A stretch of 64,000 nucleotides of DNA, taken from positions 1,967,438-2,031,437 of the forward strand of contig NZ_CP046605.1 of NCBI RefSeq assembly GCF_023520795.1, written 5' to 3'. Numbering within the stretch: the first letter of the stretch is position 1; each line of letters begins with the position of its first letter. Origin of the DNA: Corynebacterium accolens (lineage in GTDB: Bacteria; Actinomycetota; Actinomycetes; Mycobacteriales; Mycobacteriaceae). The notes below the pieces were generated by a model. That model was not told where the DNA came from. It did no database searches and saw only the letters and a program-made list of their open reading frames with translations. The translations under genes and the position numbers were made by a program. This document shows, in pieces, positions 51,754 through 60,372 of the stretch.

Positions 51754-52689
51754 ATGGCTATTTATAACAATGTCCTGGAGACCATCGGCGGTACCCCGCT
51801 CATCCGCATCAACCGCCTAGCAGAGGGCAAGGGCGCCACCGTGCTGGCCAAGGTAGAGTCCTTTAACCCTGGTAACTCCGTGAAGGACCGCATCGGTCTG
51901 GCCATCATCAAGGCCGCCGAGGAGTCCGGCGACCTGAAGCCGGGCGGCACCATCGTTGAGGCTACCTCCGGTAACACCGGCATTGCCCTGGCACTGGCTG
52001 GTGCGACCTTGGGCTATGACGTGGTCCTCACCATGCCAGAGACCATGTCCAACGAGCGCAAGGTGCTGCTGCGCGCATACGGTGCAGAAATCATCCTGAC
52101 CCCGGGCGCTGCCGGCATGCAGGGTGCGGTTGACAAGGCCAACGAGATCGTCGCCGAGCGCGGCAACGCCATCCTGGCTTCCCAGTTCGCTAACGAGGCC
52201 AACCCCAAGATCCACGAGTCCACCACCGGCCCGGAGATCTGGGAAGACGCCGAGGGCAATGTCGATGCCTTCGTCGCTGGCGTCGGCACCGGCGGCACCA
52301 TCACCGGTGCAGGCCGCTACCTGAAGTCCAAGAACCCAGACGTCTACCTCGCCGCCGTTGAACCGGCTGACTCCCCTGTCCTGTCTGAAGGCCAGGCAGG
52401 CCCGCACAAGATCCAGGGCCTGGGTGCCAACTTCGTGCCGGACGTGCTCAACCGCGAGCAGCTGGATGAGGTACTGACCGCCTCCCTCGAGGAGTCCATC
52501 AAGCTCTCCCGCGCCCTAGCTACCGAAGAGGGCTTGCTGGTTGGTATTTCCGCCGGCGCAAACCTCTCCGCCGCACTGAAGCTGGCTGAGCGCCCCGAGT
52601 TCGAGGGCAAGACCATCGTCGTTGTCCTGCCAGACTTTGGTGAGCGCTACGTTTCCACCGTTCTTTTTGAGGACATTCGCGAGGCATAA
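51754..52689 (+). CDS. cysK: Cysteine synthase A (O-acetylserine sulfhydrylase)
   Basis: PLP enzyme joining O-acetylserine and sulfide to cysteine, 311 residues. The PLP lysine is in [12 protein letters not shown] near residue 42, the substrate loop is [11 protein letters not shown] and the phosphate-binding loop [16 protein letters not shown]. Start has AAAGGAG. Followed by a terminator and then cysE with its own leaderless promoter. Likely McbR control. Confidence 0.97.
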   Translation: MAIYNNVLETIGGTPLIRINRLAEGKGATVLAKVESFNPGNSVKDRIGLAIIKAAEESGDLKPGGTIVEATSGNTGIALALAGATLGYDVVLTMPETMSNERKVLLRAYGAEIILTPGAAGMQGAVDKANEIVAERGNAILASQFANEANPKIHESTTGPEIWEDAEGNVDAFVAGVGTGGTITGAGRYLKSKNPDVYLAAVEPADSPVLSEGQAGPHKIQGLGANFVPDVLNREQLDEVLTASLEESIKLSRALATEEGLLVGISAGANLSAALKLAERPEFEGKTIVVVLPDFGERYVSTVLFEDIREA

Positions 52690-52715
52690 TTAGCCCCGCA
52701 ACCTAGTCCATGAAT

Positions 52716-52750
52716 AAAAGGCACCCGTCAAGCTTGGCGGGTGCCTTTTT
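52716..52750 (+). terminator. Terminator after cysK
   Basis: AAAAGGCACCCG...CGGGTGCCTTTTT: 12-bp stem with T-run, 27 bp after cysK. Confidence 0.9.
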
Positions 52751-52771
52751 GTGACCAGTACTATAGTCCGC

Positions 52772-53335
52772 ATGAGCATTATTAAATATATCCGCGAAGA
52801 TTTAGCCAATGCCCGCGACCATGACCCAGCTGCCCGCGGCGACGTTGAGAACGCGATCGTCTATTCCGGCCTGCACGCCATCTGGTCTCACCGCGTCTCC
52901 CACTGGCTATGGAAGCGCGGCCTGCGGGGCCCTGCGCGCATCCTGGCCCAAATTAACCGCTTCTTTACCGGCATCGAGATCCACCCTGGTGCAACCATCG
53001 GTCGCCGCTTCTTTATCGACCACGGGATGGGCATTGTCATCGGCGAAACCGCGGAAATTGGCGATGGCGTCATGCTCTACCACGGCGTGACGCTCGGCGG
53101 TCAGGTGCTCACCCAGACCAAGCGCCACCCCACGGTGGAAGATAACGTCACCATCGGCGCAGGCGCCAAGGTCTTAGGCCCCATCACCATCGGGGCTGGT
53201 TCCGCCATCGGCGCCAATGCCGTGGTGACGAAGGACGTCCCGGCCGATCACATCGCCGTGGGTATCCCCGCCCAAAACCGGCCTTCAAATAGGCATGAGC
53301 GGGTCAAACTCGTGGATCCGGACTACTACATCTAA
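52772..53335 (+). CDS. cysE: Serine O-acetyltransferase
   Basis: Acetylates serine for cysteine synthesis, 187 residues, the short actinobacterial form. N-terminal helical domain ([20 protein letters not shown]), then left-handed beta-helix hexapeptide repeats with catalytic [19 protein letters not shown] and YHGVTLGG, ending [13 protein letters not shown] at 52772 lies 7 nt after TACTAT with no ribosome site, so it is leaderless; an upstream frame to 52751 overlaps the terminator and is rejected. Works with cysK next door. Confidence 0.96.
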   Translation: MSIIKYIREDLANARDHDPAARGDVENAIVYSGLHAIWSHRVSHWLWKRGLRGPARILAQINRFFTGIEIHPGATIGRRFFIDHGMGIVIGETAEIGDGVMLYHGVTLGGQVLTQTKRHPTVEDNVTIGAGAKVLGPITIGAGSAIGANAVVTKDVPADHIAVGIPAQNRPSNRHERVKLVDPDYYI

Positions 53336-53342
53336 ATAGACT

Positions 53343-53378
53343 AAAAGCGGCCCACAGGCTTATGTGGGCCGCTTTTTG
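53343..53378. terminator. Terminator between cysE and GNAT gene
   Basis: AAAAGCGGCCCACA...TGTGGGCCGCTTTTT: 13-bp stem with A and T runs on both sides, serving both convergent genes. Confidence 0.9.
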
Positions 53379-53384
53379 CTGTGC

Positions 53385-53666
53385 TTAACCGCGCAGCAGA
53401 TCCTGGTATTCGGAGTTCTTGTCCATAAAGTGCGCCACTGCGGAACAGGTGGCGATGACCTTCATGCCGGCCTCCCGGGTTTCATCGAGGGCCGCCTTAA
53501 TCAGCGGGGAGGATAAGCCCTGGCCGCGGAAGTCATCCCCGATGACCGTGTGATTAAATTCGCGGGTATCACCGGAATCTACGTACTCGCAGATTCCTGC
53601 CTCCACACCATCAACGGTGAGCACGAAACGGGACAAATCGGACTGATGAGAAATTGCTTTTTCCAT
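53385..53666 (-). CDS. Small GNAT-family N-acetyltransferase
   Basis: A 93-residue single GNAT core of the YjdJ type: VEAGICEYVDSG, EFNHTVIGDDFRGQGLSSPLIKAALDE with the acetyl-CoA loop (R/Q)GxG(L/x), then AHFMDKNSEYQDLL. Substrate unknown. ATG at 53666 follows GGGGGA; an in-frame ATG at 53675 is the alternative. Longer starts would cross the tRNA-Phe and tRNA-Asp genes and are rejected. Confidence 0.85.
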   Translation of the reverse strand: MEKAISHQSDLSRFVLTVDGVEAGICEYVDSGDTREFNHTVIGDDFRGQGLSSPLIKAALDETREAGMKVIATCSAVAHFMDKNSEYQDLLRG

Positions 53667-53722
53667 GTCCCCCATTAAACCAAAAATGGCCCCTCCTTGA
53701 TAATAAGAAGGGACCATAGTTG

Positions 53723-53795
53723 TGGCCAGAGCCAGGATCGAACTGGCGACCCCACACTTTTCAGGCGTGTGCTCTACCGACTGAGCTATCTGGCC
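53723..53795 (-). tRNA. tRNA-Phe (anticodon GAA)
   Basis: 73 nt, acceptor GGCCAGA/TCTGGCC, anticodon loop CTGAAAA, T-loop GTTCGATCC. CCA not encoded. Part of a minus-strand tRNA cluster. Confidence 0.94.
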
Positions 53796-53814
53796 AGAAA
53801 CCCGAAGGTTTCCG

Positions 53815-53888
53815 CGACCTTGACGGGACTTGAACCCGCGACCTCCGCCGTGACAGGGCGGCGCGCTAACCAACTGCGCCACAAGGCC
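53815..53888 (-). tRNA. tRNA-Asp (anticodon GTC), copy 1
   Basis: 74 nt, acceptor GGCCTTG/CAAGGTC with discriminator G, anticodon loop CTGTCAC. Identical to the copy at 54079-54152. Lies 19 bp upstream of tRNA-Phe. Confidence 0.94.
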
Positions 53889-54078
53889 ATTTTCAGTTTT
53901 GTATGCCTCTTGGGCACGGGTAGTTACTTTACACAGCAGTCTAGAAACAACACAAATCAGCACTACAAAGGCGGTTTTCCCGCGCTTGCCGATGCCCCTG
54001 CATCAAGGTGGCACCACCACACAGCGGCCTAAAACCAAAAAAGAACAGCACCCGCCGAAGCGTGTACTGTTCAGAATG

Positions 54079-54152
54079 CGACCTTGACGGGACTTGAACC
54101 CGCGACCTCCGCCGTGACAGGGCGGCGCGCTAACCAACTGCGCCACAAGGCC
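54079..54152 (-). tRNA. tRNA-Asp (anticodon GTC), copy 2
   Basis: Exact duplicate of the gene at 53815-53888, 190 bp upstream. Between the two copies there is a small GAACAG/CTGTTC hairpin but no gene. Confidence 0.94.
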
Positions 54153-54190
54153 AAATGAGAAATTATTTAGAACCAACACGAAAGTGTTGG

Positions 54191-54263
54191 TACCCCCAAC
54201 GGGATTCGAACCCGTGCCGCTGCCGTGAAAGGGCAGTGTCCTAGGCCGCTAGACGATGGGGGC
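54191..54263 (-). tRNA. tRNA-Glu (anticodon TTC)
   Basis: 73 nt, acceptor GCCCCCA/TGGGGGT, anticodon loop CTTTCAC, T-loop GTTCGAATCC. First of the Glu-Asp-Asp-Phe series on the minus strand; the csoR start lies 82 bp beyond it in the opposite direction. Confidence 0.93.
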
Positions 54264-54345
54264 CAGTCGCTTCTTGGCGACTTCTAGAAATATACTGGAG
54301 ACATCACCAAGAAACAAAATCGCTCCCCCAGAAGGAGTTTTTACC

Positions 54346-54678
54346 ATGTCTGAGCAGCAGAAAACCTGTTCCTGCCACGAGCCGGATGTACACGGATACA
54401 ACGCCGATAGTAAGAGCAAAGCGCGTTATCTGGCGCGCCTAAAGCGCATCGAAGGCCAGGCGCGCGGGATTCACCGCATGGTCGATGAGGACCAGTACTG
54501 CATCGATATCATCACCCAAATCTCCGCGGTGACCTCCGCACTAGAGAACGTCTCTCTGGCGCTCTTAGAGGACCATATAGAGCACTGCGTGGCCGGTGCG
54601 GCGGCCGAGGACGGCGAGGTGGCTAAGGAGAAGCTAGCGGAGGCTATGCACGCCATTAAGAAGCTCGTAAAAAACTAG
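54346..54678 (+). CDS. CsoR/RcnR-family metal-sensing repressor
   Basis: All-helical DNA-binding repressor of 110 residues. The helix ARYLARLKRIEGQARGIHRM is the family DNA-contact region, and the Cu(I)-type ligands are visible: Cys in DQYCIDIITQ, then His and Cys in EDHIEHCV. A Cys-rich start (TCSCHEPDVH) may add another metal site. No copper exporter gene is adjacent. ATG at 54346 follows AGAAGGAG; a longer frame would run into tRNA-Glu. Flanked by tRNAs on both sides. Confidence 0.92.
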   Translation: MSEQQKTCSCHEPDVHGYNADSKSKARYLARLKRIEGQARGIHRMVDEDQYCIDIITQISAVTSALENVSLALLEDHIEHCVAGAAAEDGEVAKEKLAEAMHAIKKLVKN

Positions 54679-54681
54679 AAA

Positions 54682-54705
54682 AGGAGCCGCCCGAAGGCGG
54701 CTCCT
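54682..54705. terminator. Terminator between csoR-type gene and tRNA-Lys
   Basis: AGGAGCCGCC/GGCGGCTCCT with a 4-nt loop. The T-run lies on the minus strand side, so it mainly ends the tRNA-Lys transcript but the stem also follows the regulator gene. Confidence 0.75.
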
Positions 54706-54709
54706 GATG

Positions 54710-54782
54710 TGGGCCCTGTGGGGATCGAACCCACGACCTGCGGATTAAAAGTCCGTAGCTCTACCAACTGAGCTAAAGGCCC
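54710..54782 (-). tRNA. tRNA-Lys (anticodon TTT)
   Basis: 73 nt, acceptor GGGCCTT/CAGGGCC region, anticodon loop CTTTTAA, T-arm GTGGGTTCGATCCCCAC. CCA not encoded. Confidence 0.94.
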
Positions 54783-54857
54783 AACGTCGTTCTATATTAG
54801 CGTGTTGACTTTTAGATCTCCTAATTCACCCCTCGCCTGAAAGCATCCACACACAGC

Positions 54858-54893
54858 AAAAGGAGGGCTTCCCAGCCGGGAGGCCCTCCTTTG
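54858..54893 (-). terminator. Terminator after CoA-transferase gene
   Basis: AAAGGAGGGC.../...GCCCTCCTTT with loop containing CCCAGCCGGG, 16 bp after the gene stop on the minus strand, T-run following. Confidence 0.88.
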
Positions 54894-54908
54894 CCATGGC
54901 GGTGGAGA

Positions 54909-56411
54909 TTAACCGCGCATGTCACCCTTTTCCATGAAGTTAACCTGGAAGTCGAAGGCGGACTTCAAGTCGTGCGGGGTGTGCTGGAACTTGTTTTCCT
55001 TCGCACGCTCGTAGTACTCCTCCAACAGCGGACGGTAGTCCGGGTGAGCCACGGCGATAATCTTCTCTACGCGCTGCTTTGGAGCCAGGCCACGCAGGTC
55101 AGCCACACCGTATTCGGTGATGATGACCATGGTGTCGTGCTCGGTGTGGTCCGTGTGGGATACAAACGGAACCAGGGCGGAGATGGCGCCATCCTTCGCG
55201 ATGGACGGGGACACGAAGGTGGAGATGTACGCGTTACGGGTGAAGTCACCAGAGCCACCGGTGCCGTTCATGATGCGGGAACCGGACACGTTGGTGGAGT
55301 TGATGTTGCCGTAGATGTCTCCCTCGATCATGCCGTTGGAAGAAATCAGGCCGACGCGGCGGATGACCTCAGGGTGGTTGGAAATCTGCTGCGGGCGCAG
55401 GATGATGTGGTTGCGGTAGCGGTCTGCCTCCGCGTTCATCTTTTCTGCGTACTCCGGCGACAGTGCGAAGGAGGTTGCAGAAGCCACGGTCATCTTGCCG
55501 GCATCGATAAGATCGAGCATGCCGTCCTGGATGACCTCGGTGTATGCCTGGATGTTTTCGAACTTGGAGTCCAAAAGGCCTGCCATCACGGCGTTCGGCA
55601 CGTTACCCACGCCGGACTGCATGATGAACTTGTCGTACTCAAGGCGGCCTGCGGCAACCTCGCCCTCCAAGAACTCGATGAAGTTAGCGGCGATCTTCTC
55701 AGAGGTCTCGTCCGGCTCGCGGAATGGAGCGTTACGGTCGGCCGAGTTGGTCTTAACAACTGCAACGACCTTCTCCTCTGGGATCTCCATGTAGGTGGTA
55801 CCGATGCGGTCGCCCGGCTTGTTAATCGGGATGGGCTGGCGGTTAGGCAGCTTGTCGATGCGGTAGATGTCGTGCATGCCCTCAAGGTTCTCGGACTGCC
55901 ACTCGTTGATCTCGATGATGATCTTGTCTGCAGCCTCGACGAACTCGAGGTTATTGCCCACTGCGGAAGAAGGCACGATATTGCCTTCCTCGGTAATGCG
56001 TACGGCCTCGATGATGGCTACCTGGAAGTCACCGTAGAAGCCTTCTTCTACCTGCTGGCCCAGGTGGGACAGGTGAATGTCCTGGTAGAGTGCGGTGCCA
56101 TCGTTGAACTGCTTACGCAGCAGCGGGTCAGAGTTGTACGGGGAGCGGAAGTTAATGGCTTCCGCCTCTGCCAAAACACCGTCGCAGTCCGGGGCGGTAG
56201 AAGCACCGGAGAAGAGGTCAATCTTGAACTCTTCGCCCTTGTCATGCAGCGCCTTCGCCTTATCTGCAATGGCGGTAGGCAGCCCCTTGGGGTAACCGGC
56301 GCCGGTGAAGCCGGAGATGCCTACGCGGTCACCATTGTTGACGTGCTTCGCAGCCTCTTCTGCAGAAACTACGAGCTTCTCAAACGGGGCGTATGCGATT
56401 CTATCGGACAA
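54909..56411 (-). CDS. cat: Succinyl-CoA:acetate CoA-transferase / acetyl-CoA hydrolase family
   Basis: CoA-transferase of 500 residues that moves CoA between succinate, acetate or propionate. The active-site Glu is in KIIIEINEWQ, and GTGGSGDFTRNAYIS is the CoA-binding glycine loop; VGISGFTGAGYPKGLP opens the first domain. In C. glutamicum the homologous gene in this place is RamA-activated. Start is TTG at 56411: AAAGGAGG lies 7 nt before it, whereas the nearby ATG hits a stop after five codons. A GGGGT run near 56442 is compatible with a RamA site. With pfl at 1-3.6 kb it suggests acetyl-CoA/acetate traffic. Confidence 0.93.
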   Translation of the reverse strand: MSDRIAYAPFEKLVVSAEEAAKHVNNGDRVGISGFTGAGYPKGLPTAIADKAKALHDKGEEFKIDLFSGASTAPDCDGVLAEAEAINFRSPYNSDPLLRKQFNDGTALYQDIHLSHLGQQVEEGFYGDFQVAIIEAVRITEEGNIVPSSAVGNNLEFVEAADKIIIEINEWQSENLEGMHDIYRIDKLPNRQPIPINKPGDRIGTTYMEIPEEKVVAVVKTNSADRNAPFREPDETSEKIAANFIEFLEGEVAAGRLEYDKFIMQSGVGNVPNAVMAGLLDSKFENIQAYTEVIQDGMLDLIDAGKMTVASATSFALSPEYAEKMNAEADRYRNHIILRPQQISNHPEVIRRVGLISSNGMIEGDIYGNINSTNVSGSRIMNGTGGSGDFTRNAYISTFVSPSIAKDGAISALVPFVSHTDHTEHDTMVIITEYGVADLRGLAPKQRVEKIIAVAHPDYRPLLEEYYERAKENKFQHTPHDLKSAFDFQVNFMEKGDMRG

Positions 56412-56603
56412 CTGTCATCCTCCTTTATCTGCGAGTAGACCGGGGTTACGGCCAACCCAATTTAGTTACACAGACCACAGTAGCGAAAATTAACGTTTTT
56501 GCCACCATCATTGTGTGATCTTCACCCCAATCATGGGAATCCTCGGTAACCACCACCTTGCTGTTAGTTGCTAAATTCCGCCGTTAACGAGCACAATTAG
56601 GGC

Positions 56604-57749
56604 GTGAATTTGCGCATTGGAAACTATGACCTCTCCTCCCCCGTCATCCTCGCCCCCATGGCGGGGGTAACCAACGTTGCCTTCCGCACGTTGTGCCGGG
56701 AACAGGAGCTGGCCCGCACCGGGACGGTATCGGGCTTGTATGTCTGCGAGATGGTCACCGCGCGCGCCTTGGTGGAGCGCAACGAGAAAACCATGCACAT
56801 GACCACCTTTGCCCCGAATGAGGATCCGCGGTCCCTGCAGATTTATACGGTGGACCCGGAATACACCTATAAGGCCGCCAAGATCATCGTGGATGAGAAC
56901 TTGGCTGACCATATCGACATGAATTTCGGTTGCCCCGTCCCCAAGGTGACCAGGCGTGGCGGCGGCTCTGCCCTTCCCTATAAGCGCCGCCTGTTTGGCA
57001 ATATCGTCTCTGCCGCCGTCAAGGCCACCGAGGGCACGAATATCCCCGTCACGGTGAAGATGCGCGTGGGCATCGATGACGAGCACCACACGCACCTCGA
57101 TGCCGGGCGCATCGCCGTGGATTCCGGCGCCGCCGCCGTGACCTTGCACGGGCGCACGGCCGCGCAGCGCTACTCCGGCGATGCTCGGTGGGATGAGATC
57201 GCCCGGCTCAAGGAGCACCTGGCGGATACTGGCGTTCCGGTGCTGGGCAATGGCGACATTTTCCGCGCCGATGACGCCCGCCGCATGATGGAGGCTACGG
57301 GCTGCGATGGCGTGCAGGTCGGCCGCGGTTGCCTGGGCCGGCCGTGGCTCTTCGCGGAGCTGGGCGCTGCCCTACGCGGCGAGTCTATTCCCGCCGAACC
57401 AACCTTGGGCGAGGTCACCCAGGTCATTCTCCGCCACGCAGAGCTGCTCGCCCAGCACGAGGGCGAGGATCACGCGTCCAGGGACATCCGCAAGCACATT
57501 GGCTGGTACCTGCGCGGCTTCCCCGTCGGCGGGCAGGTCCGCGCTGGCTTGGCCAAGGTGGATTCCCTAGAGAGCCTGCGCGAATTGCTGGCGCCCTGGG
57601 CGGATTCTGATGCCTTGGCTGCCGATGCCGATGGTGCGCGGGGACGCCAAGGCTCGCCCTCCAAGGTCGCGCTTCCCGATGGCTGGCTTGATGACCCCGA
57701 GGACGAATTCGTTCCGGTTGGCGCCGATATTTATAACTCTGGCGGTTAA
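56604..57749 (+). CDS. dus: tRNA-dihydrouridine synthase
   Basis: FMN-dependent reductase of 381 residues making dihydrouridine in the tRNA D-loop. MNLRIGNYDLSSPVILAPMAGVTNV start, catalytic Cys in MNFGCPVPKVTRRGGGSAL, and the FMN-phosphate motif GVQVGRGCLGRPWLF. The C-terminal about 60 residues are a low-complexity tail. GTG at 56604 has no ribosome site; CACAAT lies 6 nt before it, so a leaderless start is plausible. The same gene order (cat-dus-phoU) is found in related corynebacteria. Confidence 0.93.
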   Translation: MNLRIGNYDLSSPVILAPMAGVTNVAFRTLCREQELARTGTVSGLYVCEMVTARALVERNEKTMHMTTFAPNEDPRSLQIYTVDPEYTYKAAKIIVDENLADHIDMNFGCPVPKVTRRGGGSALPYKRRLFGNIVSAAVKATEGTNIPVTVKMRVGIDDEHHTHLDAGRIAVDSGAAAVTLHGRTAAQRYSGDARWDEIARLKEHLADTGVPVLGNGDIFRADDARRMMEATGCDGVQVGRGCLGRPWLFAELGAALRGESIPAEPTLGEVTQVILRHAELLAQHEGEDHASRDIRKHIGWYLRGFPVGGQVRAGLAKVDSLESLRELLAPWADSDALAADADGARGRQGSPSKVALPDGWLDDPEDEFVPVGADIYNSGG

Positions 57750-57807
57750 ACCCACACTGGTGTGACTCAGCAAGCATTTGCGCGGTTTGTGAGCTATCAT
57801 TTCCTGC

Positions 57808-58536
57808 ATGCGTACTGCCTACCGTGAGCATCTGGACAACTTCTCGCACGACCTCATCGTCATGTGCGATACCGTCCGCACCATCATGGATAAGGCCTCC
57901 CAGGCGTTGCTCGATCGCGCCTTGGAACCCGCGGAGGAAGCGCTTAGCCTCACCGAGGAACTCGATGAGATCCGCTCCCGCTGCTCCGAACGCGCGGTAA
58001 AGCTTTTAGCGCTAGAAAATCCCATGGCCCAGGATCTGCGCCAGGTGGTATCTTCCATTTACATCGTCGAAGACCTCTTCCGCATGGGACAGCTAGCCCA
58101 GCACATTGCCGATGCCGCGCGCCGCCGCCACCCAGAGGCCGTCGTGCCCGCTGAATACCTCGGGTTCATGGAAGAAATGTTCCGCCTGACCCAGGAAATG
58201 GGTTCCGTGGTGCACGATATTTTGGTCACCCCTGATGCCGAGCTCTCCGTCAACCTGCGTTCCGATGATGATGCGGTGGACGATATTAACCACCACCTGC
58301 TGCGAATCCTCACCCAGCGCGAATGGGAAGGAACGGTGCGACAGGCCGTAGAGACGGCGCAGATTACCCGCTACTACGAGCGCTACGCCGATCACTGCGT
58401 CTCCGTGGCTGGGCGCATCATTTACTTTGCCACCGGCCTATTGCCAGAGGAGTTTGAAAGAAAACTCCAAGAGGACCAAAAGGACGCCGAGTTCGAGGCC
58501 CGCATGAGCGAATTGGAACGCCAATTCCGCCGCTAG
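57808..58536 (+). CDS. phoU: Phosphate transport regulator PhoU
   Basis: Negative regulator of phosphate uptake, 242 residues, two three-helix bundles with repeated acidic E/D-rich motifs: MRTAYREHLDNFSHDLIVMC, SSIYIVEDLFRMGQLAQHIAD, and ITRYYERYADHCVSVAGRIIY. ATG at 57808 lies 7 nt after TATCAT, a leaderless start. Convergent with pstB; a large shared hairpin separates them. Confidence 0.95.
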   Translation: MRTAYREHLDNFSHDLIVMCDTVRTIMDKASQALLDRALEPAEEALSLTEELDEIRSRCSERAVKLLALENPMAQDLRQVVSSIYIVEDLFRMGQLAQHIADAARRRHPEAVVPAEYLGFMEEMFRLTQEMGSVVHDILVTPDAELSVNLRSDDDAVDDINHHLLRILTQREWEGTVRQAVETAQITRYYERYADHCVSVAGRIIYFATGLLPEEFERKLQEDQKDAEFEARMSELERQFRR

Positions 58537-58557
58537 GACCATAGACCTAAAACTGCC

Positions 58558-58598
58558 ACAAGGGCGGTACCTCCCTGCGCTGGAGGTACCGCCCTTGT
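58558..58598. terminator. Bidirectional terminator between phoU and pstB
   Basis: Perfect 17-bp inverted repeat ACAAGGGCGGTACCTCC / GGAGGTACCGCCCTTGT with a 7-nt loop, between the two convergent stop codons. Confidence 0.88.
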
Positions 58599-58620
58599 CG
58601 GACAATCAGGGGGCTACGTA

Positions 58621-59394
58621 TTAGCCGAAGCGACCGGAGATGTAATCCTCGGTCTCCTTCTGGGAAGGGTTCTCAAAGATGCGGGTGGTTTCATCGAATT
58701 CCACCAGGTGGCCCGGCTTACCGGTAGCTTCCAAGGAGAAGAAACCGGTCTTATCGGACACGCGGGCGGCCTGCTGCATGTTGTGGGTCACGATGACGAT
58801 GGTGAAGTTTTCCTTCAGCTCGTGGATAAGATCCTCCACGGCCAGGGTGGAAATTGGGTCCAGTGCGGAGCAGGGCTCGTCCATCAGCAGGACTTCTGGC
58901 TCCACGGCGATCGCGCGGGCGATGCACAGGCGCTGTTGCTGACCACCAGAAAGGCCGCCGCCCGGTTTATCCAGGCGGTCCTTGACCTCGTCCCAGAGGT
59001 TGGCGCCGCGCAGGGACTGTTCGGCGACTTCCTTGAGCTTCTTCTTATTCTTTTCACCGGATAGCTTCAGGCCGGCAACCACGTTGTCCTCGATGGACAT
59101 GGTGGGAAATGGGTTGGCCTTCTGGAAGACCATGCCGATGGTATTGCGCACGGATACAGGGTCCACCTTGGGGCCGTAGATATTGGTGCCATCGAGCAGG
59201 ATCTCGCCCTTGACGGATGCGCCAGGGATGACCTCGTGCATGCGGTTCAAGGTGCGCAGCACGGTGGACTTACCGCAGCCGGAGGGGCCGATGAAGGCGG
59301 TCACGGCCTGCGCCGGGATCTGCATATTTACGTTCTGTACGGCGTGAAAATCGCCGTAGAAAATATCGACGTCATTGAGCTCGAGCTTAGACAT
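58621..59394 (-). CDS. pstB: Phosphate ABC transporter ATP-binding protein
   Basis: ATPase of the high-affinity phosphate importer, 257 residues. Walker [20 protein letters not shown], signature [14 protein letters not shown], Walker [15 protein letters not shown]-loop IVTHNM. Last gene of pstS-pstC-pstA-pstB on the minus strand. Confidence 0.97.
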   Translation of the reverse strand: MSKLELNDVDIFYGDFHAVQNVNMQIPAQAVTAFIGPSGCGKSTVLRTLNRMHEVIPGASVKGEILLDGTNIYGPKVDPVSVRNTIGMVFQKANPFPTMSIEDNVVAGLKLSGEKNKKKLKEVAEQSLRGANLWDEVKDRLDKPGGGLSGGQQQRLCIARAIAVEPEVLLMDEPCSALDPISTLAVEDLIHELKENFTIVIVTHNMQQAARVSDKTGFFSLEATGKPGHLVEFDETTRIFENPSQKETEDYISGRFG

Positions 59395-59445
59395 TGTGGA
59401 GGTTTCTCCTCTTAAGGGGTGTATAAGTGGCGGAATCGAGAGCGG

Positions 59446-60360
59446 CTATTTCTTGACCGAGAACTTCGCGGAAATTACGCGCGCCGCGATATTGAGGATG
59501 GCGATGAGGATGACCAGCGTCAGCGCTGCGCCCCACAGCTTATCCAGCACGGCAGGCTGCGCGCCGGCCTTGTACATATCAAGCATCATCAGCGGCAACG
59601 AAGACTGCGAGCCCTTAAACGCGTCCCAGTTGATGACCGAGGAGGAACCAACCAAGACCAGCACTGGGGAGGATTCACCCATCACGCGGGCAATGGCCAG
59701 CATGATGCCGGTCACGATACCGGACAGGGCGGTTGGCAGCACGATGCGTGCGATGGTCTTCCACTTGGGCACGCCGAGCGCATAGGAAGCCTCGCGCAGG
59801 TCCATGGGAACCACGCGCAGCATCTCTTCGGTATTGCGCACCACGATGGGAATCATCAACAGGACCAGGGACAGGGCGACGGCAAAGCCGGAGCGGCCAA
59901 AGCCAAAGAGTGTGATCCACATGGCGAAGATGAACAGCGCCGCGACGATGGAGGGCACGCCGGACAGGATGTCCACCATGAAGGTCGTGGTGCGGCCCAG
60001 CCAGCCACCCTTGGAGTATTCCACCAGGTAGATGGCAGTAAAGATGCCGATCGGGATGGATAGGATGGATGCTAGGGCGGTCTGGACAAAGGTACCGACG
60101 ATGGCGTGGGCGGCACCGCCGCCTTCGGCGCTATTCATCACGCCGCGCTGGGACAGCGTCCACCAGTCAGCGGAGAAAATCACGCCGCTACCGCGCGAGA
60201 TCAGCTCCCAGAGGACCCAGATCAAAGGGACCATCGCCAAGGCCATAGCGGCCCATACAACCACGGTGGCAATACTATTGGCCGCCTTGCGGGAACCGGA
60301 GATTTCCAGGAAGGTTGCCCCACCAGCGGAGGCAGGCTTGTTATTTGTCGTAGTAGTCAT
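59446..60360 (-). CDS. pstA: Phosphate ABC transporter permease PstA
   Basis: Six-helix permease of 304 residues, with the BPD-transport EAA loop REASYALGVPKWKTIARIVLP and the N-terminal helix ATVVVWAAMALAMVPLIWVL. Pairs with PstC; 12 bp separate the genes. Confidence 0.95.
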   Translation of the reverse strand: MTTTTNNKPASAGGATFLEISGSRKAANSIATVVVWAAMALAMVPLIWVLWELISRGSGVIFSADWWTLSQRGVMNSAEGGGAAHAIVGTFVQTALASILSIPIGIFTAIYLVEYSKGGWLGRTTTFMVDILSGVPSIVAALFIFAMWITLFGFGRSGFAVALSLVLLMIPIVVRNTEEMLRVVPMDLREASYALGVPKWKTIARIVLPTALSGIVTGIMLAIARVMGESSPVLVLVGSSSVINWDAFKGSQSSLPLMMLDMYKAGAQPAVLDKLWGAALTLVILIAILNIAARVISAKFSVKK

Positions 60361-60372
60361 TGTTGTCCTTCC

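Noticed and set aside
53667-53963. Longer start for the GNAT protein
   Set aside because: The extension would translate through tRNA-Phe and part of tRNA-Asp.
54891-56438. Plus-strand open frame of 515 codons opposite the CoA-transferase gene
   Set aside because: Exactly antisense to a strongly conserved gene, composition of a GC-skew shadow frame, no family motif.
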